DNA of 64,000 nt, taken from positions 99,384 through 163,383 of the forward strand of contig JAEZHW010000069.1 of assembly GCA_023436775.1 (NCBI GenBank), in the 5' to 3' direction. Every line of letters starts with the position of its first letter. Positions within the stretch are counted from its first letter, which is position 1. Made by a program: the position numbers and the translations under genes. Below the pieces are notes generated by a model. The model made no database searches. It saw only the letters and a list, made by a program, of their open reading frames with translations, and was not told the DNA's origin. This document shows positions 36,195 to 44,555 of this stretch, piece after piece. This stretch comes from Actinomycetes bacterium (GTDB lineage: Bacteria > Actinomycetota > Actinomycetes > Actinomycetales > Microbacteriaceae).

Positions 36195-39100
36195 TCACCC
36201 CACCGCGACCTGGCGCCTCGCTGTGAGCCACTGCCGGTGCAGTTCCTGCAGGTTCCAGGCGTTGCCGCCGGTGATCGAGACTCCGGCCTTGCCGGTGCGG
36301 CGGGTGATGCCCTGGATCACGAGCAGGCGCGGGCCGAAGAGCGCGGGGCCGGCGACCTCTTGGGCGTCGGGGAAGAAGACGGTGTCTGAGATGCCGGTGC
36401 CGTCGTCGACGCTGATGAAGACGACGCGGTCGCCACTCTTCATCGGCGGGGTCTGGGTGGCGATGCGCATCCCAGCGACCAGCACCTCGGACTTGTCGGG
36501 GAGGTTGCGCAGTTCGGCTGCGGGGGTGACTTCCAGCTCGGCCAAGAACTCGCGGTAGGTGTCGAGCACGTGCCCGCGCACCTCCGTGCCGAGCGCCTCC
36601 AGCTCGGCCGCGATCCGGGCGTCGTCGCTCTGCTCGGGCGCAGTATCCGGCAAGCGGTCGGCCAGCGAGAGGTCAAGCATGTTTTCGGTGTCGGTGCGCT
36701 CGGGCCTGCGGTGCGCGGCGCGCTCGGTCACGTAGGCGATGATCCGTCCGCGCGGCTCACCCGGCGCGAGCGAATCGAGGGCGCCCACGGCGGCGAGGCG
36801 GCCCAGCAGGGTGCGGTTCGGCCTCGCCCGCAGCACAAAATCATCGATCGATTCGAAGGGGGCACCGGCGACGATGCGCGCCGTTTCGGCCTCGGAAATG
36901 CCGCGCAGGTCCTTGAAGGCGAGGCGGATGCCGAGGTCCCCAGGCTGCGCCCGCTGCCCGGGCGGTGTGGGCCGCAAGCGCTCCAAGCGGTAGCTCGCCT
37001 GCGAGTGGTTCACGTCCAGCGGCAGGATCGGGATGCCGAGCCGACGCGCCTCTGCCATGAGCAGCCGCCGCGGATACATCCCCGGGTCGTGTTCGAGCAG
37101 CCCGGCCAGGAACTCGGCAGGGTAGCGGGTCTTCAGCCAGGCCGTCTGCCAGGTCGGCAGCGCGAAGGCGGCGCCGTGCGCCTTGCAGAAGCCGAAGGAG
37201 CCGAAGCCTTCCAGCACCTTCCAGATCCGGTCGATGTCGGCGTCGGTGAACAGGCGCGCGCCGGTGACTGGGTCACGACGCTCGGCGGTGCGAGCCCGGA
37301 ACTCGGCCTCGATCGAGTTGCCGCGCTGCTCCATGTGTCGGCGCAGCTCGTCGGCCTGGGCGAAGTCGATACCCATACAGTCGGCGAGGATCCGGATCAC
37401 GTGCTCGTGGTAGATCACGACGCCGTGTGCGTCGGCGAGGAAGTGCGTGAAGCGTGGGTGCAGCGGCCGCGGCCGGCCGCGGCGGTGCTTCGAAGCAATG
37501 TAGGGCTCGACCATGTTGCCCTTCATCGGGCCCGGCCGAAACAGGCTGATGTCCGCGATCAGGTCCTCGTACTCGTCCGGCTGCAGCTTGCCGATCAGTT
37601 CGCGCTGGCCGGGGGACTCGATCTGGAACATGCCGAGCGTATTGGTGGTGCGGATCGCCTCGAACACTTCCTCGTCGTCCCGTGGGATACGGTCCACGTC
37701 GATGGTGCCGTCCGGCTTCACATAGGGCACGTCCGGGTCGAGGCCGCCAGCGCGCGCCGCGTGCGGCCCGTGATGCACTCGGATCTGCTCAACTGCGTAG
37801 GCGATGGTGGACTGCATCCGCACGCCGAGGATGTCGAGCTTGATCAGCCCCATGTCGTCGACGTCGTCCTTGTCGTACTGGCTCATCGGGATGCCCATGC
37901 CGGATGGTTGCACCGGGGTGACGGACAGCAACTGATCGTTGGCGAGGATCACGCCGCAGGGGTGCATGGACAGGTGCCTGGGCAGCCGGTCGAGGCGTTC
38001 GGTGAGGTCCACGAGCAGGTCGATGCTGCCGCCCTCGCGGGCCAGTTCCGCGATCGGGGCGAGCTCGGGCTTGGTCTCAAGCGCGGTGCGGAAGTCGCGC
38101 GCGTTGAAGCGCCAGACGTGCTCGGCGATGAGGTCGATGACCTCTTCCGGCAGGCCGAGGGCCAAGCCAGCGTCCCGCACCGCGCCTCGGGCCCGATAGC
38201 GGTTCTGCATGGACAACAGGGTGACGCGGTCGCTGCCGTACTTGGCGAAGACGGCGCGGTAGATCTCGTGCCGCCGGGCCGACTCAACGTCGATATCGAT
38301 GTCTGGCAGCGTGGAGCGCGCATGCCCCAGGAAGCGTTCAAACAGCAGGTCGTGCGCAAGCGGATCCACATTACTGACCCCCAGCAGGTGGTTCACGAGG
38401 CTGCCCGCGCCAGACCCACGCGCCTGGTGTCGAATCCCGAGTTCAGTCATGGTGTCGGACACGTCGGCGACGGTGAGGAAGAAACCGGCGAAGCCGAAGC
38501 CGGCGATGGTGCGCAGTTCCATATCCAGCCGCGACTCGATCCGGTGCCGGGCTGCGCCGTAGGCGCCGGGGTAGCGCTGCGTGATCCCGGCGCGGCAGCG
38601 CTCGGCCAGCACCTGGTTCGGCTCCCCGCTGATGCCCAGCAGACTCAGTTCCGGGATCTTCGGCTGCCGCCAGCGCAGGTCCGCATCCGGGTCCTGGATG
38701 CAGCGCTCGGCGATCACCTCGGCCGCGGTCAGCAGTTCCTGCACGGCATCACCACGCTGCGACGAGGCGTCCACCACCATCCGCGCAATTGCCGCCATCT
38801 TGACCGCCGGTTTCAACCACGCCTGCCCGTTCGGCTGCTCGTCGAAGCCGCCCAGCCGGGTCAGCGCGCCTGCCGCATCGAGCAGGTCCCCGGTGACCGC
38901 ATCATCCGGGCTCAGGTAGCGTGCCGCGTTGGTCAGCACCGCGGGCACGCCGGCCGCACGCGCGAGGTCGAGCATGGCAGCGGCATGCGGCAGTGAGGCG
39001 CTGTGGCCGGGCTCGGTGAAGTGGCAGACCACCTCGACGGCGATGCTGCCAGCCAGGCGCTGCTGCCAGTCGCCCAGCAGGGCCCGGGCCGCGGCCGCGT

Positions 39101-39563
39101 CCCCGGCCAGTACCGCCTGTCCCACGTCGGATTCTGGCCCGAGCAGCAGCGTCGCCGCCGGTCCGTCCTCACCCACCAGCAGTGGCCGGAAGCGGTCGCT
39201 GCCCAGCACCGGTCGCTGCTGGTTCGGGCCGCGCCCGGTGCCGTGGCGGCTCTGGTGCAGCGTCGAGATCAGTCGGCACAGGCTCGCCCAGCCGAGGCCC
39301 TGGTTCTGGCCGTGAGCGAGCAGCGTTACCGGGAACGGTGCTGCGTCCTTGCTGTGGGCGGTGAGCAGTTCCACGCCGGCGATTGCTCCGACCCCGGCCG
39401 CGATGCAGGCGCGGACATGCCGCACGATGCCGTACAGACCGTCGCGATCGGTGAGGGCGGCGGCTGGGGCGCCGTCGGCGACGACTGCCGAGACCAGTTC
39501 CTCGGGGCGGGCAGTGCCGTAGTGGGTGCTGTGGGCGGAGGCGACATGCAGGTGCACGGTCAC
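36195..39563 (-). CDS. dnaE2: error-prone DNA polymerase III alpha subunit DnaE2
   Basis: C-family polymerase for damage-induced mutagenic synthesis. The N-terminal PHP domain begins HVASAHSTHYGTA. The palm has catalytic aspartates D421 and D423 in LPDIDIDVES (D425 follows), and the third acid lies in LIKLDILGVRM. Length 1122 and the absence of the C-terminal tau-binding region of DnaE1 fit DnaE2. The finger region contains FGSFGFCKAHGAAFA. It is preceded by a small DUF6504-like gene and a SOS-box-like site, consistent with LexA control. No ImuA or ImuB gene lies next to it. GTG or ATG start choice does not matter: ATG at 39563. Confidence 0.93.
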   Translation of the reverse strand: MTVHLHVASAHSTHYGTARPEELVSAVVADGAPAAALTDRDGLYGIVRHVRACIAAGVGAIAGVELLTAHSKDAAPFPVTLLAHGQNQGLGWASLCRLISTLHQSRHGTGRGPNQQRPVLGSDRFRPLLVGEDGPAATLLLGPESDVGQAVLAGDAAAARALLGDWQQRLAGSIAVEVVCHFTEPGHSASLPHAAAMLDLARAAGVPAVLTNAARYLSPDDAVTGDLLDAAGALTRLGGFDEQPNGQAWLKPAVKMAAIARMVVDASSQRGDAVQELLTAAEVIAERCIQDPDADLRWRQPKIPELSLLGISGEPNQVLAERCRAGITQRYPGAYGAARHRIESRLDMELRTIAGFGFAGFFLTVADVSDTMTELGIRHQARGSGAGSLVNHLLGVSNVDPLAHDLLFERFLGHARSTLPDIDIDVESARRHEIYRAVFAKYGSDRVTLLSMQNRYRARGAVRDAGLALGLPEEVIDLIAEHVWRFNARDFRTALETKPELAPIAELAREGGSIDLLVDLTERLDRLPRHLSMHPCGVILANDQLLSVTPVQPSGMGIPMSQYDKDDVDDMGLIKLDILGVRMQSTIAYAVEQIRVHHGPHAARAGGLDPDVPYVKPDGTIDVDRIPRDDEEVFEAIRTTNTLGMFQIESPGQRELIGKLQPDEYEDLIADISLFRPGPMKGNMVEPYIASKHRRGRPRPLHPRFTHFLADAHGVVIYHEHVIRILADCMGIDFAQADELRRHMEQRGNSIEAEFRARTAERRDPVTGARLFTDADIDRIWKVLEGFGSFGFCKAHGAAFALPTWQTAWLKTRYPAEFLAGLLEHDPGMYPRRLLMAEARRLGIPILPLDVNHSQASYRLERLRPTPPGQRAQPGDLGIRLAFKDLRGISEAETARIVAGAPFESIDDFVLRARPNRTLLGRLAAVGALDSLAPGEPRGRIIAYVTERAAHRRPERTDTENMLDLSLADRLPDTAPEQSDDARIAAELEALGTEVRGHVLDTYREFLAELEVTPAAELRNLPDKSEVLVAGMRIATQTPPMKSGDRVVFISVDDGTGISDTVFFPDAQEVAGPALFGPRLLVIQGITRRTGKAGVSITGGNAWNLQELHRQWLTARRQVAVG

Positions 39564-39593
39564 TGGTGTCTCCTGGGGGTGGACATGGTGGGC

Positions 39594-39887
39594 CTAGTCG
39601 AAGACGTCGAGCAGCACCCAGCCGGATCCCACCCGGGCCACATCGACCACGAGGCTTACGCCATCGCCGTCGGCCGGGCTGATCTGGAAACGCCAGGTCT
39701 GCAGTTCGAATCCAGTGAGTGCGCCCTTGCGGACCTGGGGAGCCGGCACCTCCCACCAGCGGCCGCGACGCACCCACGGGGTGGGTCGGTCGGTGACGAG
39801 CCAGGAGCGGCCGTCCCAGACCAGGGCAGTGGGGACGCCGGCAGCGCTGGTTGCTACCTGGACCGGCACCTCCAGAGTCGTACGCAT
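39594..39887 (-). CDS. DUF6504-like small protein of the DnaE2 cassette
   Basis: 97 residues, beta-rich, with ALVWDGRSWLVTDRPTPWVRRGRWWEVPAP and a C-terminal WRFQISPADGDG...VARVGSGWVLLDVFD. It resembles the small protein that accompanies ImuB and DnaE2 in many actinobacterial mutagenesis cassettes; the assignment is from position and pattern only. AGGTGG about 7 bases before the ATG. 30 bases separate it from dnaE2, so the two form an operon. Confidence 0.65.
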   Translation of the reverse strand: MRTTLEVPVQVATSAAGVPTALVWDGRSWLVTDRPTPWVRRGRWWEVPAPQVRKGALTGFELQTWRFQISPADGDGVSLVVDVARVGSGWVLLDVFD

Positions 39888-39911
39888 TGCGGTTCCACCT
39901 AGACTTGTGAA

Positions 39912-39927
39912 TCGAAAGTTTGTTCGA
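39912..39927 (-). promoter_or_regulatory. SOS box (LexA-binding site)
   Basis: TCGAAAGTTTGTTCGA matches the actinobacterial/Gram-positive LexA consensus TCGAAC-N4-GTTCGA with one mismatch (A for C at position 6). It ends 24 bases upstream of the DUF6504-like start and thus covers the promoter of the dnaE2 operon; it could also reach the divergent gene at 40005, 78 bases away. Confidence 0.75.
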
Positions 39928-40004
39928 ATAGCAGTGTAGGCCTGTTCGCTGACAACGCCGACCCCGAGTTATCAGATTCGCTGCCTAGAGTGAGGAGCGC
40001 GCCC

Positions 40005-40388
40005 ATGATCACCACCATCGCCGTGCACGAGGAACTGCTGCGCGTCCAACGCGACGAGGCAGTGCTCGGCTATATCCAGGTGGTCTGGGTGTTGGGGGAG
40101 CGTCGGTACCAGTGCCGCCTGCTTGGTCAGCGCAGCATCCTCGGTGCATCGCTCGGCGAGGAGGCAACGCTCGAGGATGCGCTCGCGCGGTTCGAGGACC
40201 TGCGGATTGCACCGCCGCAGCGACGCAGTGCGGACCGTCGCCGCCTCGCCCACGCTCAGCGCGCCAGTGACTACCCGACCGGCAGCAGCAGCTCTGGCCC
40301 GTTGCCGCGCAGCGGCGCCACCTCGTGGAAGGACAGTCGCTCGTACTCGGGCAGTGCCCGGTCCGCGACCGCATCCAACAGCGACTGA
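40005..40388 (+). CDS. hypothetical protein overlapping the SRAP gene
   Basis: 127 residues with a coherent N-terminal part (MITTIAVHEELLRVQRDEAV and LGYIQVVWVLGERRYQCRLL) of about 75 residues that reads like a small DNA-metabolism or regulatory protein; I do not recognise it. GAGGAG at 39992-39997 gives a strong ribosome site. After about residue 80 the sequence becomes Ser/Arg-rich and runs 118 bases across the 3' end of the SRAP gene on the other strand, so the true end may be shorter through a mutation, or the overlap is real. Confidence 0.5.
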   Translation: MITTIAVHEELLRVQRDEAVLGYIQVVWVLGERRYQCRLLGQRSILGASLGEEATLEDALARFEDLRIAPPQRRSADRRRLAHAQRASDYPTGSSSSGPLPRSGATSWKDSRSYSGSARSATASNSD

Positions 40389-40963
40389 TCGCCGTGCTGC
40401 GCCGGATCCAGCCAATCGCTGATCAGGTCACTGGCCAGCAGCAGCGGCACGCGCTGATGAATCAGCTCCAGCGAGGCGGGGGCCGCCCGGGTCAGAATCG
40501 TCGCCGTCAGTCGCCACTCGCTGTCGGGGCCCGCTGGGTCGCGCCACCACGAATACAGTCCCGCGAAGGCCAACATCGTGCCATCCTCCGGAGCAATGTA
40601 CTGCGGCGCCTTCGCCCGGCCGTGCAGCGCGGCCCACTCGTAGTAGCCGTCCGCGGGGATCAGGCAGCGCTGGCTGGCTACCGAGGCGCGGAAGGTCGGC
40701 TTGCTGGCCGCCGTCTCGCTGCGAGCGTTGAAGGTGGGGTAGGGCAGACGGAACTCGGTGGCGAAGCGCGGCACCAGGCTCCACCACGCGGATTCCAGGC
40801 GGCGCTGCCGCTGGCCCGAGCGGTCCGAGTCCAAGATGACCGGGATGTGCGTGCCCGGCGGAATGTTCCAGTTCGGTGCGGGCAGATCGTCGGCGACCAC
40901 GTCCACCTCGAACAGCGGCACCAGATCTTCCGAGGCCCGCGCCACCACAAAGCGTCCGCACAT
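40271..40963 (-). CDS. SRAP-domain protein (YedK/HMCES-like), abasic-site crosslinker
   Basis: Forms a covalent link to abasic sites in single-stranded DNA through its processed N-terminal cysteine. The hallmark MCGRF (C2) is present at the chosen start, with NARSET, RCLIPADGYYEW and the catalytic His region IHQRVPLLL. 230 residues. The ATG at 40963 was preferred over the open frame to 41413 because Cys2 must be exposed after Met removal; a TACGCT -10 lies 6 bases upstream. It stands next to dnaE2 and a family-A polymerase, a plausible DNA-damage neighbourhood. Confidence 0.92.
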   Translation of the reverse strand: MCGRFVVARASEDLVPLFEVDVVADDLPAPNWNIPPGTHIPVILDSDRSGQRQRRLESAWWSLVPRFATEFRLPYPTFNARSETAASKPTFRASVASQRCLIPADGYYEWAALHGRAKAPQYIAPEDGTMLAFAGLYSWWRDPAGPDSEWRLTATILTRAAPASLELIHQRVPLLLASDLISDWLDPAQHGDQSLLDAVADRALPEYERLSFHEVAPLRGNGPELLLPVG

Positions 40964-40969
40964 GCCGCC

Positions 40970-40975
40970 AGCGTA
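40970..40975 (-). promoter_or_regulatory. -10 box for leaderless SRAP gene
   Basis: On the minus strand TACGCT is followed by 6 bases and the ATG at 40963. No ribosome site. Confidence 0.45.
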
Positions 40976-41007
40976 CTCGCCACCACCCGGCAGTCGTACC
41001 CTGCTGG

Positions 41008-41013
41008 CAGAAT
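41008..41013 (+). promoter_or_regulatory. -10 box for leaderless DUF1684 gene
   Basis: CAGAAT followed by 6 bases and ATG at 41020. The upstream TACCCT is an alternative -10 that would give a short leader. Confidence 0.35.
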
Positions 41014-41019
41014 AAACAG

Positions 41020-41889
41020 ATGATCGACAGCAGCCTTGACCTCGCCGCCCTGCGCGACCGCTGGGACCGGTGGCGCACCGCCCGCGGCCGCTTCGCGGTG
41101 GGCCCGCGCGGTCCGCTCGCTCTCGAAGGCACCTACTGGGTGACCATCGAACAGCAGGCATTCCCGGGGGTGCCAGGCCGGTTCTCGCCGCCGCCACGGG
41201 GTGCCGAGGGGCTGCTGCTGGATATCGAACCGGAACTGCTGGCTGACCCCGCCCTGGCCGCGGATGGTGCGATCCTGCTACCGGTGAGCGGACGGCCGGG
41301 GTCGTCGCCGCTGGCCTTGGCCGACGGGCGACTCGTGACCGTGATCGCGGCGGAAACCGCTTCGCTGGACGGTGGCTTTGCGGCGCGCGTCTGGAATCCT
41401 GCCGCGTCCTCAATCGCCGCCTTCAGCCACATCGACGTCTTCGACTACGACCCGGCGTGGGCACTCGCCGGCCGGGTCGAAGCACTCGAGGGCCAGCAAC
41501 TCGAGGTCGGTCACGTTCGTGACGGCGACCGCACCCGCCCGCAGGACATTCCCGCCGAGGTGGTCGTCACCATCGCCGGCCAGGAACGCCGCCTGCTGAC
41601 CTTCCACGAACCGCCCGGGCTGCTGGTCGTGTTCGCCGATGCAACCACCGGCAAGGACACCTATAGCGTGGGCCGCTTCCTCATGCTGCAGCCCGAGCCC
41701 GATGGCTCGGTCATCGTGGACTTCAACCGTGCCTATCTGCCTCCCTGTGCCTTCTCGACCGGCTACAACTGTCCGTTGCCGCCGTTCCAGAACCGACTGC
41801 CGGTCCCGGTCGAGGCAGGCGAGAAAGTGATTCGCAGCCGCAATGGCGAACTCCAACCGCCGGCCAGCGTGCCCGGGTGGTGCGCGTAG
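41020..41889 (+). CDS. DUF1684 family protein
   Basis: 289 residues. The C-terminal part has the DUF1684 hallmarks: FADATTGKDTYSVGRFL, then DFNRAYLPPCAFSTGYNCPL and the PFQNRLPVPVEAGEK end. No signal peptide, so cytosolic. Function is not established for the family. It is separated by 3 bases from the family-A polymerase start, so the two are co-transcribed. Start ATG at 41020; the frame remains open upstream through SRAP on the other strand but that is not coding. Confidence 0.88.
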   Translation: MIDSSLDLAALRDRWDRWRTARGRFAVGPRGPLALEGTYWVTIEQQAFPGVPGRFSPPPRGAEGLLLDIEPELLADPALAADGAILLPVSGRPGSSPLALADGRLVTVIAAETASLDGGFAARVWNPAASSIAAFSHIDVFDYDPAWALAGRVEALEGQQLEVGHVRDGDRTRPQDIPAEVVVTIAGQERRLLTFHEPPGLLVVFADATTGKDTYSVGRFLMLQPEPDGSVIVDFNRAYLPPCAFSTGYNCPLPPFQNRLPVPVEAGEKVIRSRNGELQPPASVPGWCA

Positions 41890-41892
41890 CCG

Positions 41893-43680
41893 GTGGCCGA
41901 GTACGTCCTGCTGCAGCGAATCGGCGACGAGGCGGTGGCCTCGTTCCTGCCGGAAGCGCAGGGCGTGCCGAGCCGTGTTGATCGCGTCGCGCTGTCCGAG
42001 CTGCCCACCTTCGTCGCTGCGCAGGAGGCCGAGCACGGCCCGCGCTGGGTCTTCAGCGATGCGCGGCGCTGGCTACCTGGGTTGCTCGCCGCGGGGGTCC
42101 GGATCGACCGCTGCTGGGATCTGCGCCTGAGTCGCGCGATTCTGCGCCTCGCCCCGACGACCGTGGACACCGACTTCGCGGCCGCGCCCCGAACGCACTG
42201 GGATGCGCCGCAGGATGCGCCGTGGTTCCTGCCCCAGGACACCGCTGTCGACGACGAGGCCGCTCCAGCCCTGTTCGACCTCGACGAGGCCGCCAACAGT
42301 GGGCGGGTCGCGCGCGGTCAGCGTCGCGCTGCCCAGGTCGAGGCCGAGGTTCCGGGTGAGTTCGCCGCCCAGCATCAGGCACTGCAGCAGGCGGCCGAGC
42401 GCGGTGCCGACCCCAGCGCCGTGGCGCGACTGCGGCTGCTGCTGGCGGCCGAATCGGCGGGCGCCGTGATTGCGGCCGAACTGGAGTACTTCGGTCTGCC
42501 CTGGAGCGAGGCGAAGCATGACGCCTTACTCACGGACCTGCTCGGTCCACGGCCGCAGCCAGGCTATCGACCTGCGAAACTCGCCGCGCTGCAGCAGCAA
42601 ATCAGCGCTGCGCTCGATGGTGCGGAGGTGAACCCGGACTCGCCGCCGGACCTGCTCAAGGTGTTGCGGGCGGCAGGGCTGAACGTACGCTCCACCAGTA
42701 AGTGGGAGATCCGCGAGTTGGATCACCCCGTGGTGGCGCCGCTGTTGGACTACAAGCACCGCGCGCGGCTGATGACCGCGCACGGCTGGAACTGGTTGGA
42801 CCAGTGGGTGCGCGACGGGCGCTTCCATCCTCGATACGTGGTCGGTGGCGTCGTCACCGGCCGCTGGGCCACCGATGGCGGGGGAGCGATGCAGTTGCCG
42901 AGCGAACTGCGGTCGGCGATTGTGGCGGATCCGGGCTGGAAATTGATCGTGGCGGATGCGTCGCAGCTCGAGCCTCGTATCCTCTCTTCAATGGCTGCGG
43001 ACGAGGCGATGCTGCGGGCAGGCGCGGCCGGCGACCTCTACGAAGGCATCGTCGCTACCGGTGCGGTCGCGACCCGCGACCAGGCCAAATACGGCATGCT
43101 CGGGGCGTTGTACGGCGGGACTCGGGGCGAGAGTGGCCGCATGCTGCCCCGGCTCGCCGCCGCCTTCCCGCGAGCGATGGCCCTGGTCGAGGATGCGGCC
43201 CGGCGCGGCGAACGCGACGAGCCGGTGGCCACCTGGCTCGGCCGCGGCTCACCGAAGCCCAGCCAGAACTGGGAGCGAGTGCGCGAGGTGTACGGCATTG
43301 ACGATCCGGAGGACCGGGATGCGGACGGTGCGGCGCAGGTCGGTGAGGGCGGCAGCGCTGCGTCCGGCCAGGTCCGGCGGGCCTGGGGGCGATTCACCCG
43401 CAACTATGTGGTGCAGGGGACCGCGGCCGAGTGGGCGATGTCCTGGATGGCGCTACTGCGCGCCGAGTTGCGCGGCATGGTGGATCCCGCAACGGGCGCC
43501 GAGCCGCACCTGGCGTACTTCCTGCACGACGAGGTCGTGGTCCATGCTCCGGCGGCGGTCGCGGACCGGGTCGCCGAGGCGGTGGTCACTTGCGCCCAAC
43601 AGGCCGGCACCCTGCTGTTCGGCAGCAATGCCGCCCGCTTCAGCCTCGACGTGGCGGTGCTTGACTCCTACGAGCACTGA
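41893..43680 (+). CDS. DNA polymerase family A (bifunctional 3'-5' exonuclease/polymerase-like)
   Basis: 595 residues, shorter than PolA. The polymerase motifs are present but modified: motif A DASQLEPR (D355) where PolA has DYSQIELR, motif B RDQAKYGMLGALYGG, and motif C HDE (H545 to E547). Upstream is a degenerate exonuclease-like region with no clear DEDD set, and no 5' nuclease. This matches the actinobacterial second family-A polymerase of unclear role. Its neighbours (DnaE2, SRAP) suggest repair. The GTG at 41893 starts 3 bases after the DUF1684 stop. Confidence 0.88.
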   Translation: MAEYVLLQRIGDEAVASFLPEAQGVPSRVDRVALSELPTFVAAQEAEHGPRWVFSDARRWLPGLLAAGVRIDRCWDLRLSRAILRLAPTTVDTDFAAAPRTHWDAPQDAPWFLPQDTAVDDEAAPALFDLDEAANSGRVARGQRRAAQVEAEVPGEFAAQHQALQQAAERGADPSAVARLRLLLAAESAGAVIAAELEYFGLPWSEAKHDALLTDLLGPRPQPGYRPAKLAALQQQISAALDGAEVNPDSPPDLLKVLRAAGLNVRSTSKWEIRELDHPVVAPLLDYKHRARLMTAHGWNWLDQWVRDGRFHPRYVVGGVVTGRWATDGGGAMQLPSELRSAIVADPGWKLIVADASQLEPRILSSMAADEAMLRAGAAGDLYEGIVATGAVATRDQAKYGMLGALYGGTRGESGRMLPRLAAAFPRAMALVEDAARRGERDEPVATWLGRGSPKPSQNWERVREVYGIDDPEDRDADGAAQVGEGGSAASGQVRRAWGRFTRNYVVQGTAAEWAMSWMALLRAELRGMVDPATGAEPHLAYFLHDEVVVHAPAAVADRVAEAVVTCAQQAGTLLFGSNAARFSLDVAVLDSYEH

Positions 43681-43725
43681 GTCGGCCAGCGGCCCGGAGC
43701 GCGAGCGCCCGTCCTTGCCGCAGCC

Positions 43726-43755
43726 GCACCGGAGCTCGCCGCACCGGAGCTCGCC
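43726..43755 (+). repeat. tandem 15-base repeat (two copies)
   Basis: GCACCGGAGCTCGCC occurs twice, back to back, in the intergenic region after the polymerase. Too short to be functional on its own; a likely replication slippage product. Confidence 0.6.
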
Positions 43756-43771
43756 GCGCCGAATCACGCGG

Positions 43772-43800
43772 TTGTAATTTCGCCCGTCCTCGGTGATAAT
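43772..43800 (+). promoter_or_regulatory. promoter of the DUF3145 gene
   Basis: TTGTAA (43772-43777), a 17-base spacer, then GATAAT (43795-43800): the best sigma-70-type promoter in the window. It implies a leader of about 93 bases, unlike the leaderless genes here. Confidence 0.75.
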
Positions 43801-43899
43801 CGAGCCAGGCCCTCTGGCCGCAATTGAACACGTGTCGCATCGGTATCCATGCGTCAGATCGTTGGGGAAGACGTATCTGGCAAGGAAATGGAGAACACG

Positions 43900-44403
43900 A
43901 TGGCGACAATGGACACGAGCGGTGTGCTGTATGTGCACTCCGCACCTCGTGCGCTGTGCCCGCACATCGAGTGGGCGATCGGACGCGCCCTGGGCAAGCC
44001 CGTGCGTCTGGAATGGACGGAACAGCCCGTCCTTCCCGGCATGCTGCGCGCCGAGTTCGGCTGGCGCGGACCGGTGGGTACCGGTGCCCTGCTTGCCTCT
44101 GGCCTGCGCGGCTGGGAACACCTGCGCTTCGAAGTCACTGAGGATGCCACGGCGCACTCGGACGCTGGTCGCTGGCTGCACACCCCGGACCTCGGCATCT
44201 TCTACGCACAGTGCGATGTGCTCGGCAATATGGTGGTCCCTGAGGACCGTATCCGGGCCGCGATCGAAGAATCAGCCATGAATCTGCGGGACCTGCATCG
44301 CGAACTGCGCCTCGCCCTCGGCCAGGCTTGGGACGACGAACTCGAGCCATTCCGGCACGTCCACGACGACGCACAGGTCGTCTGGCTGCACAAGGTCGGC
44401 TAA
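43900..44403 (+). CDS. DUF3145 family protein
   Basis: 167 residues, the conserved actinobacterial protein that opens with a SGVLYVHSAPRALCPHIEWA block and contains RAEFGWRGPVGTGA and AMNLRDLHRELRLALGQAWD. Function unknown; the family is nearly restricted to actinobacteria and often highly expressed. ATG at 43900 has GGAG 7 bases upstream; earlier ATG codons at 43849 and 43888 lack that spacing. Convergent with fabF. Confidence 0.9.
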   Translation: MATMDTSGVLYVHSAPRALCPHIEWAIGRALGKPVRLEWTEQPVLPGMLRAEFGWRGPVGTGALLASGLRGWEHLRFEVTEDATAHSDAGRWLHTPDLGIFYAQCDVLGNMVVPEDRIRAAIEESAMNLRDLHRELRLALGQAWDDELEPFRHVHDDAQVVWLHKVG

Positions 44404-44500
44404 CCCCCACACGTCAGCACAGTCCGTCCGGACCAGCGGGGATGCGGTCCGGGAGGTGCCTGTGCTGAGCGCGCTCGGTGACACCGAAGCGCAGAAGGCG

Positions 44501-44532
44501 AACGCCCCGGAAACTGACGTTTCCGGGGCGTT
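44501..44532. terminator. bidirectional terminator between DUF3145 gene and fabF
   Basis: AACGCCCCGGAAA (44501-44513) pairs perfectly with TTTCCGGGGCGTT (44520-44532) around a 6-base loop. The symmetrical A and T ends allow termination in both directions. Confidence 0.85.
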
Positions 44533-44555
44533 GCTGCTGTGTGCAGGGTACAGGC

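Noticed and set aside
36570..38996. 808-residue open frame opposite dnaE2
   Set aside because: It is an antisense shadow of a clear polymerase gene in GC-rich DNA, with no motif or start signal; all catalytic residues are on the other strand.
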